Numbered from the stretch's first letter, positions 17,150 through 26,120 are shown. The stretch: DNA of 46,398 nt from an uncultured Paracoccaceae bacterium (GCA_913062865.1 CAJXWO010000019.1:1-46398); one strand, 5' to 3'. Notes: generated by a model from the letters alone, not told the origin. Numbers and translations: made by a program.

Positions 17150-18139
17150 TTATTCCACGGGGCAGGTGTTGTCGGACATGTAGTCATGCACCGTCAGGTC
17201 GCCCGCGGCGATCTGCTCGGCCGCGGCATCCACGGCAGCGCGCATGTCGGCGGTCACGAGATCCTCGTTATACTCGTCCAGCGCGTAGCCCACGCCGCCA
17301 TTGGCGATGCCCATGACGTTGATCCCAGTCTCGAGATCTGTCCCGGCCTCCATCGCGTCATAGACGGCATTGTCCACGCGCTTCATCATCGAGGTCAGGA
17401 CCTGGCCGGGATGCAGGTAGTTCTGGTTGCTGTCCACGCCGATCGACAGGATGCCCTCGTCGGCAGCGGTCTGGAGAACGCCCACGCCGGTACCGCCTGC
17501 GGCGGCATAGACCACGTCGGCACCCTGGCTGATCTGGGCCTGGGTCAGTTCCGAGCCCTTCACCGGATCGTTCCAGGCGGCGGGCGTGGTGCCGGTCATG
17601 TTCTGGATCACGGTCGCGTCGGGGTTCACCGCCTTGACGCCCTGCACGTAGCCGCAGGCAAACTTGCGGATCAGCGGGATATCCATGCCGCCGATAAAGC
17701 CGACGGTGCCCGACTCGGACGCCATCGCGGCCATCATGCCGACAAGGTAGCTGCCTTCATGTTCGTTGAACACGACCGAGCGCACATTGGGCGCGTCCAC
17801 GACCATGTCGATGATGGCGAACTTGGTGTCGGGATAGTCCGGCGCGACCTCGCTCAGAACGTTGCCGAAGGCAAAGCCGGCCATCACGATGGGATTGTTG
17901 CCGTTCTCGGCAAAGCGGCGCAGCGCCTGTTCGCGCTGTGCTTCGGACTGCAGTTCGATCTCGCGGAAGCTGCCGCCGGTCTCTTCGGCCCAGCGTTGCG
18001 CCCCGGTAAAGGCCGCTTCGTTGAAGCTCTTGTCGAACTTGCCGCCAAGGTCGAAGATCAGGGCCGGTTCGGCCAGCGCAGCGCCTGCAGAAAGCGCAAG
18101 GCCCGCTGCTGCGCCCAGCAGTTTGGTCATCATGGTCAT
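17150..18139 (-). CDS. BMP-family ABC transporter substrate-binding protein
   Basis: This 329-residue periplasmic protein has a Sec signal peptide (MTKLLGAAAGLALSAGAALA) without a lipobox Cys, unlike Gram-positive BmpA lipoproteins. Family features are FDLGGKFDKSFNEAAF after the signal, GFAFGNVLSEVAPDYPD, and GFIGGMDIPLIRKFACGYVQG. BMP proteins typically bind purine or other nucleosides, consistent with the linked ATPase and two permeases. The start at 18139 follows GGGAGAAA by about 6 nt. The 179-bp upstream region contains TTGACT followed by AT-rich DNA and a GTGAGATCAC palindrome (18211-18220) that may be an operator. Confidence 0.92.
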   Translation of the reverse strand: MTMMTKLLGAAAGLALSAGAALAEPALIFDLGGKFDKSFNEAAFTGAQRWAEETGGSFREIELQSEAQREQALRRFAENGNNPIVMAGFAFGNVLSEVAPDYPDTKFAIIDMVVDAPNVRSVVFNEHEGSYLVGMMAAMASESGTVGFIGGMDIPLIRKFACGYVQGVKAVNPDATVIQNMTGTTPAAWNDPVKGSELTQAQISQGADVVYAAAGGTGVGVLQTAADEGILSIGVDSNQNYLHPGQVLTSMMKRVDNAVYDAMEAGTDLETGINVMGIANGGVGYALDEYNEDLVTADMRAAVDAAAEQIAAGDLTVHDYMSDNTCPVE

Positions 18140-18318
18140 GGAGTTTCTCCCGGTCAATTCGGCCGTGGTCACGCCCGTTGTCGCGCCCGGCCTCAGGTTT
18201 TTAGGCAGATCAGTGAGATCACAGTCAATTTAGGCCGTAGGGCAAGGCGAGGGTCAACCGCTTTTTGGCGGTTTCGCGACTTGGCCCACCGGGATTTGAC
18301 CGGGTTTGCGAACTGCCG

Positions 18319-18735
18319 CTACGGAAGCGGGCGGGACAGGATCAGCGCGTCGATCCGCGTGCCGTCAGCCCTGCGGTAATAGCCCGCTCGGCGCCCTGTT
18401 TCCACGAAACCGTCGCGGGCATAAAGCGCGCGTGCGCCGGGGTTGTCCTCGGCAACCTCGAGGAACAGGCGCGCCGCACCCCGGTGGGTCGCCGCAGCCC
18501 GCAGACGGGCCAGAAGCCGGGTGCCGCGCCCGTCGCGTCGGGCATCCGGGGCCACGGCGATGGTCAGGATCTCGGCCTCGTCGGGGATGACCTGCGCGAC
18601 CGCCATCGCCCGGCCGTCGGGATCCGTCACGCAACAGGTTGTGGGCCGGGCCAGCAGCGCGGCGATTTCGTCCGCGCTCCAGGGCCGGTCGGGAAAGCAC
18701 GCGCCGTGCAGCGCGGCCATGGCCTCAGGCGTCAT
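18319..18735 (-). CDS. rimI: Ribosomal protein bS18 alanine N-acetyltransferase RimI
   Basis: This 138-residue GNAT acetyltransferase has the acetyl-CoA loop RRDGRGTRLLARLR and the typical FLEVAEDNPGARALYARDGF block. Both the family block and its position downstream of tsaB are typical of RimI, which acetylates the N-terminal alanine of ribosomal protein S18. It overlaps tsaB by 11 bp, so the two are co-transcribed. Confidence 0.9.
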   Translation of the reverse strand: MTPEAMAALHGACFPDRPWSADEIAALLARPTTCCVTDPDGRAMAVAQVIPDEAEILTIAVAPDARRDGRGTRLLARLRAAATHRGAARLFLEVAEDNPGARALYARDGFVETGRRAGYYRRADGTRIDALILSRPLP

Positions 18736-19387
18736 CGAGGATCACCGGCGGCGCGTCGCGCGGCGGCGCGGCGTCGGCCGGGCGAAGATAGAGCGGTGCA
18801 GGGCGCGGTTGGGGCACCTGCCAGCGGGTCGCGGCGATCCGGGCCACGGCCACGGCGGGGGCGTGCGCAACCGGGACGTGGGACACGCCCAGATGGGCGG
18901 CCACCTCGGCCCCTGCCGAGCCGATGCAGGACAGCCCGGCTTCGGCCCAGTCGGCGGGAATGGTGTCGATCGCCATCTGCACGGGTCCGATATCGCGCAC
19001 CATGCCGCAGGACCGCAGATAGGCTGTACCGCGCGGGGCCGTGTGGCAGATCAGGGCGGGACCTGGCGCCCCCCATGCAGCGGCGTCGAACAGATCGACC
19101 CCCACTGCCGGGATGCCCAATCCCAGCGCCAGTCCGCGCGCGGCCGAGACGGAGATGCGGATGCCTGTGAAATTGCCGGGCCCTGTGCCGACGCCGATCG
19201 CATCGAGATTCGACCAGGCCACGCCGGCTTCGGACAGGGTTTCCTCCAGCAGGGTCATCAGGCGTTCGGCCTGACCGCGCCCCATTTCTTCGTGACGTGC
19301 GGCGACGATCCCGGTCCCGGACAGCAAAGCGGCCGCGCAATGCGCGGCCGATGTGTCAAAGCCCAGAACGATCGGATCAGACGGCAA
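18725..19387 (-). CDS. tsaB: tRNA threonylcarbamoyladenosine biosynthesis protein TsaB
   Basis: This 220-residue ASKHA-fold protein has the N-terminal LGFDTSAAHCAAAL strand and the GTGPGNFTGIRIS loop. TsaB forms the complex with TsaD and TsaE that completes t6A37 on ANN-decoding tRNAs. It overlaps both neighbours by 11 bp (rimI downstream, the NifU-like gene upstream), a compact nfu-tsaB-rimI operon. Confidence 0.92.
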   Translation of the reverse strand: MPSDPIVLGFDTSAAHCAAALLSGTGIVAARHEEMGRGQAERLMTLLEETLSEAGVAWSNLDAIGVGTGPGNFTGIRISVSAARGLALGLGIPAVGVDLFDAAAWGAPGPALICHTAPRGTAYLRSCGMVRDIGPVQMAIDTIPADWAEAGLSCIGSAGAEVAAHLGVSHVPVAHAPAVAVARIAATRWQVPQPRPAPLYLRPADAAPPRDAPPVILDDA

Positions 19388-19940
19388 CCGGCCGCACCTC
19401 GGTCACTTCGGGGATGTAATGGCGCAAGAGGTTCTCGATCCCCATCTTCAGCGTCAGGGTCGAGGACGGGCAGCCTGCGCAGGCGCCCTGCATGTGCAGG
19501 TAGACCACGCCACGTTCGAAGCCGTGAAAGGTGATGTCGCCGCCGTCCTGGGCCACGGCGGGGCGCACGCGGCTGTCCAGCAGTTCCTTGATCTGGCCCA
19601 CGATTTCGGCATCCGGGCCGTCATGGTCGGCATGGCCCGACGCCGCCTGATGATCGTCCGCCATAACCGGCTGGCCCGACTGGAAATGCTCCATGATCGC
19701 GCCAAGGATGGCGGGCTTCACATGGTCCCACTCGACGCCGTCGGATTTGGTGACGGTCACGAAATCGGTGCCGAAGAAGACCCCCGTCACACCCTCGACA
19801 GCAAAGATGCGGCTGGCGAGCGGCGACGCCCCGGCGCCTTCGGGCGAGGGGAAATCGGCGGTCCCTGCCTCCAGCACGGTCTGACCGGGCAGGAATTTCA
19901 GAGTGGCCGGGTTCGGCGTGGATTCGGTCTGAATGAACAT
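19377..19940 (-). CDS. NifU-like Fe-S cluster scaffold/carrier protein
   Basis: This 187-residue protein joins an N-terminal Nfu domain (about 1-87, beginning FIQTESTPNPATLKFLPG) to a C-terminal NifU domain (about 110-180) with the cluster-binding CxxC at C154 and C157 (GACAGCPSS). It should bind and deliver [4Fe-4S] clusters. The linker is rich in His and Asp. The start at 19940 is the family start; the frame is open to 19982. A near-consensus promoter and an Irr-like palindrome lie just upstream, suggesting iron control. It heads the operon with tsaB and rimI. Confidence 0.93.
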   Translation of the reverse strand: MFIQTESTPNPATLKFLPGQTVLEAGTADFPSPEGAGASPLASRIFAVEGVTGVFFGTDFVTVTKSDGVEWDHVKPAILGAIMEHFQSGQPVMADDHQAASGHADHDGPDAEIVGQIKELLDSRVRPAVAQDGGDITFHGFERGVVYLHMQGACAGCPSSTLTLKMGIENLLRHYIPEVTEVRPVAV

Positions 19941-19966
19941 GTGCGATGCCCCTTTCTGTCCCGTCC

Positions 19967-19995
19967 CATATGCGGATCGCACGAGACGCTGTCAA
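19967..19995 (-). promoter_or_regulatory. Predicted promoter of the NifU-like operon
   Basis: On the minus strand TTGACA (19990-19995), a 17-nt spacer and CATATG (19967-19972) form a good sigma-70 promoter. Transcription would start near 19960, about 20 nt before the ATG. Confidence 0.6.
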
Positions 19996-19997
19996 GA

Positions 19998-20014
19998 ATT
20001 AGAGCGATTCTAAA
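19998..20014. promoter_or_regulatory. Irr/ICE-like iron-responsive operator
   Basis: The 17-mer ATTAGAGCGATTCTAAA matches the alphaproteobacterial iron control element TTTAGAAnnnTTCTAAA with two mismatches in the left arm. It lies directly upstream of the -35 of the NifU-like operon. A haem/iron-responsive Fur-family protein such as Irr is the likely binder, by analogy. Confidence 0.5.
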
Positions 20015-20073
20015 TCCTGTGCCCCGGCCAAGGTCGCGCAGCGTGTTTCGGATCCGCGCCGGGTGCGGGACGG

Positions 20074-20529
20074 TCACGTGATCTCTTCGAGCCGCTCCTT
20101 GGACAGGTCGCCCGGGACGATGGTGATCGGCACCGGCAGGGTGCCGGCGTTCTTGGTCATCTGCGTGACCAGCGGCCCCGGGCCCTTGTTGCCCGTGCCT
20201 GCACCCAGGACCAGTACGCCGATATCGGGGTCGTCCTTGATCTGGGCAAGGATCTCCGGCACCGGCTCGCCCTCGCGGATGACAAGCTCGGGGTCGATGC
20301 CCTGCTTGTCACGCATCCATTTCGCGAAAACCTCGAAATGCGCGTGTATGCGGTCGCGCGCCTCTTCGCGCATTATGTCGCCTACGCCGATCCAGTGGTT
20401 GAACTCTTCGGGCGGGATCACCGACAGAATCTCGACCCCGCCACCGGATCTGGCGGCCCGCATGGCGGCGAACCGCATCGCGTTCAGGCATTCGCGGCTG
20501 TCGTCCAGGACGACAAGGAACTTGCGCAT
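20074..20529 (-). CDS. Universal stress protein (UspA family)
   Basis: This 151-residue cytoplasmic protein has the Usp fold: beta-1 KFLVVLDDS, and a C-terminal ATP-binding loop GAGTGNKGPGPL close to the Gx2Gx9G(S/T) pattern, followed by VPITIVPG. It probably binds ATP and takes part in stress survival. The start at 20529 follows GGGAGAGA by about 7 nt and gives the normal family length. Confidence 0.9.
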   Translation of the reverse strand: MRKFLVVLDDSRECLNAMRFAAMRAARSGGGVEILSVIPPEEFNHWIGVGDIMREEARDRIHAHFEVFAKWMRDKQGIDPELVIREGEPVPEILAQIKDDPDIGVLVLGAGTGNKGPGPLVTQMTKNAGTLPVPITIVPGDLSKERLEEIT

Positions 20530-20599
20530 CTCTCGATCTCTCCCTGAGGGCGGGATCATGGCGCATGCCCGGCCATGGCGCAAGTGAGCTGTCGCGGGG

Positions 20600-21463
20600 T
20601 CAGCCCGCGCCCGCCGCCCAGTCCCAATACATCTCGCGCACGCGACGTGTGACGGGACTGACCTGGTATTGCGTGTCGTCGAAGGCGGTGACCGGCATCA
20701 CCTTGGTCATGTTGCCCGACAGAAAGACCTCGTCGGCATCGTCCACATCGGCATAGGTCAGCACGGTCTCGATGACCTCCATCCCCTCGCGGCGCATGTT
20801 CTCGATATGACGCGCGCGGGTGATGCCCGCGAGGAAAGTCCCATTGGCGATGGGCGTCATCGCCACGCCGTCCTTGACAAGAAACACGTTGGCGGTGGCG
20901 CTTTCGGCCAGGTTGCCCATGGCGTCATTGGCCAGCGCGTTGCCGAAGCCCTTGGCGCGCGCCTCGGCCAGCATGCGGGCGTTGTTGGGATAAAGGCAGC
21001 CGGCCTTGGCGTTGACCACCGCCGATTCAAGCACCGGGCGGCGGAACCGGGTGCGCGTGACCGTGACCGAGGCATCGGCGGGCGCCATCGGAATCTCCTC
21101 GAGACAGATGGCGAAGCCCGTTTCCTCCGTGCCCGGCACGATCGCGGTCGCATCGCCGCTGATGCCCCAATACATGGGCCGGATGTAGACCGCGCTGCCG
21201 GGGCCATAGGCGGCAAGACCCTCGCGCACGATCTCGACCATGTCCTCGGTCGTGACCGTGGGTTTAAGCATCAGAGCTTCGGCCGAGCGGTTCACCCGCG
21301 CGCAGTGCTTGTCGAGGTCCGGGGCCAGCCCGTCGAAATAGCGCGCGCCGTCAAAGACCGTGCTGCCCAGCCAAGACCCGTGATCGGCCGCGCGCATGAC
21401 GGGCACATCGCCCTCGTGCCAGGTGCCGTTGAAATAGGTCCGGATATTCTGCCCGACTGCCAT
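20600..21463 (-). CDS. ilvE: Branched-chain-amino-acid aminotransferase (class IV)
   Basis: This 287-residue fold-type IV PLP aminotransferase has AKAGCLYPNNARMLAEA with the expected Schiff-base Lys (about K166) and the LAESATANVFLVKDG block binding PLP via Glu. It probably interconverts Leu, Ile and Val with their 2-oxo acids. The sequence N-A-L-A-N-D before LAESA departs from the usual IlvE pattern, and D-amino-acid or R-selective amine transaminases share the fold, so substrate range is not certain. Confidence 0.85.
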   Translation of the reverse strand: MAVGQNIRTYFNGTWHEGDVPVMRAADHGSWLGSTVFDGARYFDGLAPDLDKHCARVNRSAEALMLKPTVTTEDMVEIVREGLAAYGPGSAVYIRPMYWGISGDATAIVPGTEETGFAICLEEIPMAPADASVTVTRTRFRRPVLESAVVNAKAGCLYPNNARMLAEARAKGFGNALANDAMGNLAESATANVFLVKDGVAMTPIANGTFLAGITRARHIENMRREGMEVIETVLTYADVDDADEVFLSGNMTKVMPVTAFDDTQYQVSPVTRRVREMYWDWAAGAG

Positions 21464-21520
21464 TATCGCCCTCCGCTTGATCTGGCAGATCGTAGGCAGA
21501 CGGGCGGCGAAGGTCCATGC

Positions 21521-22012
21521 CTAGTCGGCCTGCGCCCCGGCCAGAAGCGCCTGAAGGTCAAGAGGCGCGTTGCCCATCCTAAGACGGCCTTCCGCATCGC
21601 GGGGCCATTCCTCCTCGGGGCGGTCGCGGTACAATTCGACCCCGTTGCCATCGGGGTCGGTCAGATAGATCGCCTCGCTCACGCCATGGTCGGCGGCCCC
21701 GTCCAAAGGGATGCCCGCGCGCATCACCCGTGTCAGAGCATCTGCCAAAGCGGCGCGGTCGGGATAGAGGATCGCGGTGTGATAAAGCCCCGTGTGGCCC
21801 GGGGGCGGGGGTGTGCCGCCCGCGCTTTCCCAGGTGTTGAGCCCGATATGGTGATGATAGCCGCCCGCGGACAGAAAGGCCGCGCCGGGGCCGTATCGCT
21901 GGGTCACTTCGAAGCCCAGGATGCCGCTGTAGAAGGCGATGGAGCGGTCCAGATCGGCGACTTTCAGGTGAACATGGCCGATGAGGGGGGCGGGCGCGAC
22001 AGCATTTCTCAT
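21521..22012 (-). CDS. VOC-family (glyoxalase/extradiol dioxygenase-like) metalloprotein
   Basis: This 163-residue protein has two beta-alpha-beta-beta-beta modules. The first starts IGHVHLKVADLDRSIAFYSGILGF; likely metal ligands are His in GHVHLKV, His in GLYHTAIL and Glu in GNGVELYRDR. A YHHHIGLNTW block matches catechol-2,3-dioxygenase-like members. The substrate is unknown. It ends in TAG. Confidence 0.85.
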   Translation of the reverse strand: MRNAVAPAPLIGHVHLKVADLDRSIAFYSGILGFEVTQRYGPGAAFLSAGGYHHHIGLNTWESAGGTPPPPGHTGLYHTAILYPDRAALADALTRVMRAGIPLDGAADHGVSEAIYLTDPDGNGVELYRDRPEEEWPRDAEGRLRMGNAPLDLQALLAGAQAD

Positions 22013-22134
22013 GACATGGGATCCGTACTTGAGTGCTTTGATCTGAGTATGGCGCCGATCTTTTGCGCACCAAAGGCCTTATTGCGCACCCTTTCTGTGC
22101 CTGAACGCGCACTGGACCGGACGCCGACACTTCA

Positions 22135-22158
22135 TCACATTGCAGTGTTGCGATGTGA
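22135..22158. promoter_or_regulatory. Inverted repeat upstream of the L,D-transpeptidase
   Basis: TCACAT (22135-22140) and ATGTGA (22153-22158) form an inverted repeat with a 12-nt spacer, in the 215-bp region between divergent genes. The same region has two direct copies of TTGCGCACC (22063-22071 and 22082-22090). Either could be an operator. Confidence 0.25.
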
Positions 22159-22227
22159 ATTGCTGCAGCACGTTGGCGATGATTGGGTTCCGTCGTCACA
22201 CAATCACCATTACGCGGTCCATACCCC

Positions 22228-22779
22228 ATGACATCATCCCTGACCCGCCGCACGCTCTTGTCCGGGGCGCTTGCGTCTCTTGCCGCGCCTGCGATCGCCT
22301 CAGAGCCCGCGCCGGTGCGCCGCAACATGTCCAGCTTTCACGCCATCAACTGTCGCGACCATTTCAACGATCTGTCTGGCGGTGCCATTGTGTCCGACAC
22401 CGGGTCGCGCGCACTGCACTTCTGGTCAGAAGACGAAAGCGTTTACAGGCTCTTTCCGACTTCCGTGCCGATGAGTGATGATCTCACCCGGTTGGGCTAT
22501 ACCCGGATCACCAAAAAGGTAGAGGGCCCCACATGGATCCCTACTCCGTCGATGCGCGAACGAGACCCGAGCCTGCCCAAGATCGTGCCGCCGGGTCCGG
22601 AGAACCCGATGGGCACCCACGCGCTGCATCTCAGCTGGCAGTATTACCGCATTCACGGCACCCACGATACACGTAAGATCGGCCGCCGGTCCTCGGATGG
22701 GTGTATCGGGCTCTACAACGAACAAATCGCCGAGCTGTTTGCCCTGGCAAGGGTCGGCACGCAGGTCCGCCTGATCTGA
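22228..22779 (+). CDS. L,D-transpeptidase (YkuD family), Tat-type signal
   Basis: This 183-residue exported protein has a twin-arginine-like signal (LTRRTLLSGALASLAAPAIA). The YkuD catalytic motif is HGTHDTRKIGRRSSDGCIG, with nucleophile C159. The usual SxGCxR motif here reads SDGCIGL, so the conserved Arg is replaced by Leu or Gly depending on alignment. It would cross-link peptidoglycan or attach proteins to it in the periplasm. The start at 22228 is preferred because it places the signal peptide at the N-terminus. Confidence 0.88.
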   Translation: MTSSLTRRTLLSGALASLAAPAIASEPAPVRRNMSSFHAINCRDHFNDLSGGAIVSDTGSRALHFWSEDESVYRLFPTSVPMSDDLTRLGYTRITKKVEGPTWIPTPSMRERDPSLPKIVPPGPENPMGTHALHLSWQYYRIHGTHDTRKIGRRSSDGCIGLYNEQIAELFALARVGTQVRLI

Positions 22780-22833
22780 ACAGCGAAGGACAGGATCACC
22801 GGTCCCGCCCGTTTCGATCGTCGGCGCGCGAGT

Positions 22834-23874
22834 TTAGCCGCGCACCATGCCCATGATTTCGAACGTGCGCTCCAGGATCGGTGCAGCGATCTCGCGCGCG
22901 CGTTCGGCGCCGCTGCCAAGGATACGGTCGATCTCGGCCGGGTCCTGCATCAGCTGCTGCATCTCGGATGAGATCGGTGCCAACTTGGCCACCGCAAGAT
23001 CGGCAAGCGACGGTTTGAAGGTGCCGAACTGCTGCCCGCCGTGGTCGCGGATAACGTCTTCGGGCGTGCAGTCCGCCAAGGCCGCGTAGATGTTCACCAG
23101 GTTGCGTGCCTCGGGCCGGCCCTCCAGCCCGTCAAGATCCATGGGCAGCGGTTCGGGATCGGTCTTGGCCTTGCGGATCTTCTTGGCGATGGTCTCGGCA
23201 TCGTCGGTCATGTTGATCCGGCTCATGTCCGAGGGGTCGGATTTCGACATCTTCTTGGACCCGTCGCGCAGCGACATGACACGTGTCGCCGCGCCCTCGA
23301 TCACCGGCTCGGTGATGGGGAAGAAATCCACGCCGTAGTCATGGTTGAACTTGGCGGCGATGTCGCGGGTCAGCTCGAGGTGCTGTTTCTGGTCCTCGCC
23401 CACGGGCACATGGGTCGCGTGGTAAACAAGGATGTCGGCGGCCATCAGCGCGGGATAGGCGAACAGGCCCAGCGACGCGTTCTCGGCGTTCTTGCCCGCC
23501 TTGTCCTTCCACTGGGTCATGCGGCCCATCCAGCCCATGCGCGCCACGCAGTTGAAAAGCCAGGCCAGTTGGGCGTGCTCGGGCACCTGGCTCTGGTTGA
23601 AGAGGATCGACCGCGCAGGGTCGAGGCCCGACGCGATAAAGCCTGCCGCCAGCTCGCGCGTGGCATGGCGCAGGTCCGCGGGTTCCTGCCAGACGGTGAT
23701 GGCATGCAGATCCACCATGCAGTAGATCGACTGCACCCCGCGGTTCTGGGTCTCGGCAAAGCGCTTGAGCGCGCCGAGGTAGTTGCCCAGATGCAGGTGC
23801 CCCGAAGGCTGGATGCCGGAAAAGACACGGGGGGTGAAGGCGCTGTTCACGTCATCCGGGGCCGTTTCGGCCAT
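22834..23874 (-). CDS. trpS: Tryptophan--tRNA ligase
   Basis: This 346-residue class I synthetase charges tRNA-Trp. Motifs are the HIGH equivalent in [17 protein letters not shown] near the N-terminus, [15 protein letters not shown] in the Trp/ATP pocket, and KKMSKSDPS as the KMSKS loop. The length is normal. It converges with the L,D-transpeptidase gene. Confidence 0.97.
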   Translation of the reverse strand: MAETAPDDVNSAFTPRVFSGIQPSGHLHLGNYLGALKRFAETQNRGVQSIYCMVDLHAITVWQEPADLRHATRELAAGFIASGLDPARSILFNQSQVPEHAQLAWLFNCVARMGWMGRMTQWKDKAGKNAENASLGLFAYPALMAADILVYHATHVPVGEDQKQHLELTRDIAAKFNHDYGVDFFPITEPVIEGAATRVMSLRDGSKKMSKSDPSDMSRINMTDDAETIAKKIRKAKTDPEPLPMDLDGLEGRPEARNLVNIYAALADCTPEDVIRDHGGQQFGTFKPSLADLAVAKLAPISSEMQQLMQDPAEIDRILGSGAERAREIAAPILERTFEIMGMVRG

Positions 23875-23950
23875 GGCCTATTCTCCGTCTGGAAATTTCG
23901 TCTGGCGTCGCTTACCCATGCCCCAAAGCCCCGTCAAGCAAAGGCCGGAG

Positions 23951-24637
23951 ATGAGCAGCGACCCCAACACAAGCCCCGTGAACCCGCTGCCGCCCGTGGT
24001 GGTCGCACTGTTCCTGGTGTTGGCCGGGGTCGAGGCGGTGATGAGCCTGGGTGCGCGCGGCATCCTGGGCGGGCCTGGCGCGGTGGGTTGGCGGCTCGAG
24101 GCGATCCAGACCTACGCGTTCTCGGGCGACATCTTCGACTGGATGATCGCAAATGGCCGCTATCCGCCCGAGCATCTGATGCGCTTTGTGACCTATCCGT
24201 TCGTCCATGCATCCTTCAGCCATGCGCTGTTCGTCTGCGTGATGCTTCTGGCGCTGGGCAAGATGGTGGGCGAGGTGTTCTCGCCGGTGGCCACGCTGGC
24301 GGTATTCGTGATCTCGGGCATCGTCGGCGCGCTGGCTTACGGGCTGATCCTGAACGATCCCGTGCCGCTGGTCGGGGGCTTTCCACCCATCTACGGCCTG
24401 ATTGGCGCCTTCACGTTCCTCTTGTGGCTGCGGCTGGGCCAGTTGGGCGCACAGCAGGCCCGGGCCTTCACGCTCATCGGCATCCTCATGGCGCTGCAGC
24501 TGGTGTTCGGCGTGCTTTTCGGGCTGCAGAACGACTGGCTGGCCGATATCGCCGGTTTCGCGGCGGGCTTCGCGATGTCCTTCTTCGTCAGCCCGGGCGG
24601 CTGGCAAAAACTGCGCGCCCGGATGCGGCGGGACTGA
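23951..24637 (+). CDS. Rhomboid-fold protein lacking catalytic residues
   Basis: This 228-residue membrane protein has about six helices in rhomboid order. The active-site loop that should read GxSG reads GGFPPIYGLIGA (142-153), so Ser is F144. In the last helix AHLGGF becomes ADIAGF, so His is D199. The oxyanion Asn after H91 (HALFV) is V95. The remaining scaffold, including H86 and H91, is kept. It is therefore probably a pseudoprotease with a binding or chaperone role. The start at 23951 is preceded by AAGG and GGAG; the frame is open to 23783 but that part reads inside trpS. It is divergent from trpS. Confidence 0.8.
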   Translation: MSSDPNTSPVNPLPPVVVALFLVLAGVEAVMSLGARGILGGPGAVGWRLEAIQTYAFSGDIFDWMIANGRYPPEHLMRFVTYPFVHASFSHALFVCVMLLALGKMVGEVFSPVATLAVFVISGIVGALAYGLILNDPVPLVGGFPPIYGLIGAFTFLLWLRLGQLGAQQARAFTLIGILMALQLVFGVLFGLQNDWLADIAGFAAGFAMSFFVSPGGWQKLRARMRRD

Positions 24638-24640
24638 CCG

Positions 24641-26120
24641 TCAGAACATCTCGGCGGGCAGGATCGGGATGTGCCGACTGAAACGGCGGTTGCGGGCAAA
24701 GGGATAGGGCATGGCAAAACCCTGCCGGTCCTTCGGGTCGCGCGCCGCGTTCGACAGGGCCGCCTGACGCCAGGTATGGGCGCGGGTGGTGTCGGCGTCT
24801 TCGGCATGGGGACCCAGCCAGATCCCGGCCAGACGCGTGCGCAGGTCCCTCACAGCGTCCGGGTCGCGGAAGAGGACCGATGCCTCGGTGTCCCAGCGCA
24901 TCGACCGTCCGTTCAAATTGGCCGATCCGACCAGCCCCAGCGTGTCGTCGATCAGCGTCACCTTGGCATGGACATAGACGATGCCTGCCCCTTGCACGGG
25001 CTTGGGCGTGTCGGGGGGTGCGGGTCTGGGCTGGACCGGGCCTACCACCGCCAACCTGTCCCCGAAGCTTGACCGCAAAAGCGACAGGCAGCGCAATTGC
25101 AGCGCCTGCGCATAGCGTGCATCGACGCCTGTGTGCCCGCCGAAGATCACGCGCTCGGGCTCGCTGGGCAGGACCACGACAAGCTGCAGATTCCCGTTGG
25201 CCCGCGCGGCCCGCGCCATGGCCCGGGCCAGCGGCATGTGCCTCAGAAACTGGGTTTCGAGATAGACATGATGGCGGGCGCTTTCGAAGGCCTCGATCAA
25301 AGTGGCCTCGTGTTCCATGATTTCATGGGCGGGCCCCAGCCGGGCCGGCCGCGCCAGCGGCTTTGACAGGGTGCGGACAAACCGCAGCGCCATATCCGCC
25401 GTTTGGGGTGCGGGGATTTCCATATCGTCGGTCGCAGCCCGCATCTCCTGCGCGGCCGAGCGCCGTGCGGCGTTCCAGCATTCGGCGAAATGGGCGTGGG
25501 CGCTGGCGACCACCGGTCCATCGACGGCCACGCTCACGTCGTGCCAAGTTTCTTCGGCCGGGCGGTCATGGGCGGGTGTGTCCCAGCGGCGTTCGTCCAG
25601 ATCCATACCGCCGATAATGGCGCGGGTCCGGTCGGCGATGGTGAATTTCTGGTGCAGGGTCACGGGCCGCAACTCGACCCGGCCCGACAAGGCCCGGGCC
25701 TGAAGCGGCGTCAGCCGCGCGCGGGCCTCACGTTTCAGATCGCCGAGTCTGCGAGCCACTTCGCGCCACATGGCCGTGGGGGGCAGACAGGACCTGGCCG
25801 CATACGCCCATGACCTGCTCGAAGCGCTGTGCCGCTGCCCAGGCATCGCGATGCAGGTCGCTGGCGAAGATCGGATCGAAGTCCGCCATCAACAGCCGCA
25901 CGTTGACGCCCCGGTCGCACAGGCTTGCGATCAGATCGCGCCATGTGTCGAGCCCTTGACGACGCAGCTCGGGTGCGCGCAGCCGCGTGGCGGGATCGAA
26001 GATGCGAAAGGCCAGCAGAAGTTCCTGCTCGGCGCCGTGGGCCAGGCGTTCCAGTGCCGGAAAGACTTCGGCGGCCGTGATCAGCGGGCGGGGGGCAGGG
26101 GGTGGCATGGTGCTCTGCAT
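24641..26120 (-). pseudogene. Phospholipase D-like protein, frameshifted in a 6-G run
   Basis: The gene encodes a two-HKD PLD-family protein. Both HxKxxxxD motifs are present (LHQKFTIADRTRAIIGGMDL and VHAKVTLIDDTLGLVGSANL), with arginine-rich linkers typical of bacterial cardiolipin-synthase-like or phospholipase enzymes. The N-terminal third (from 26120, with another ATG at 26108) reads in one frame up to about 25780; the rest reads in the next frame. The shift falls in a run of six G at 25778-25783 (C on the coding strand). Removing one base joins the halves as SAPTAMWREVARRL. This is a true frameshift mutation, a phase-variable tract, or a sequencing error. It lies 54 bp downstream of murJ on the same strand. 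Confidence 0.8.

Noticed and set aside
18257..18274. Hairpin AACCGC/GCGGTT as terminator of rimI
   Set aside because: The stem is short and the T-run lies in the loop, not after the stem, on the relevant strand.
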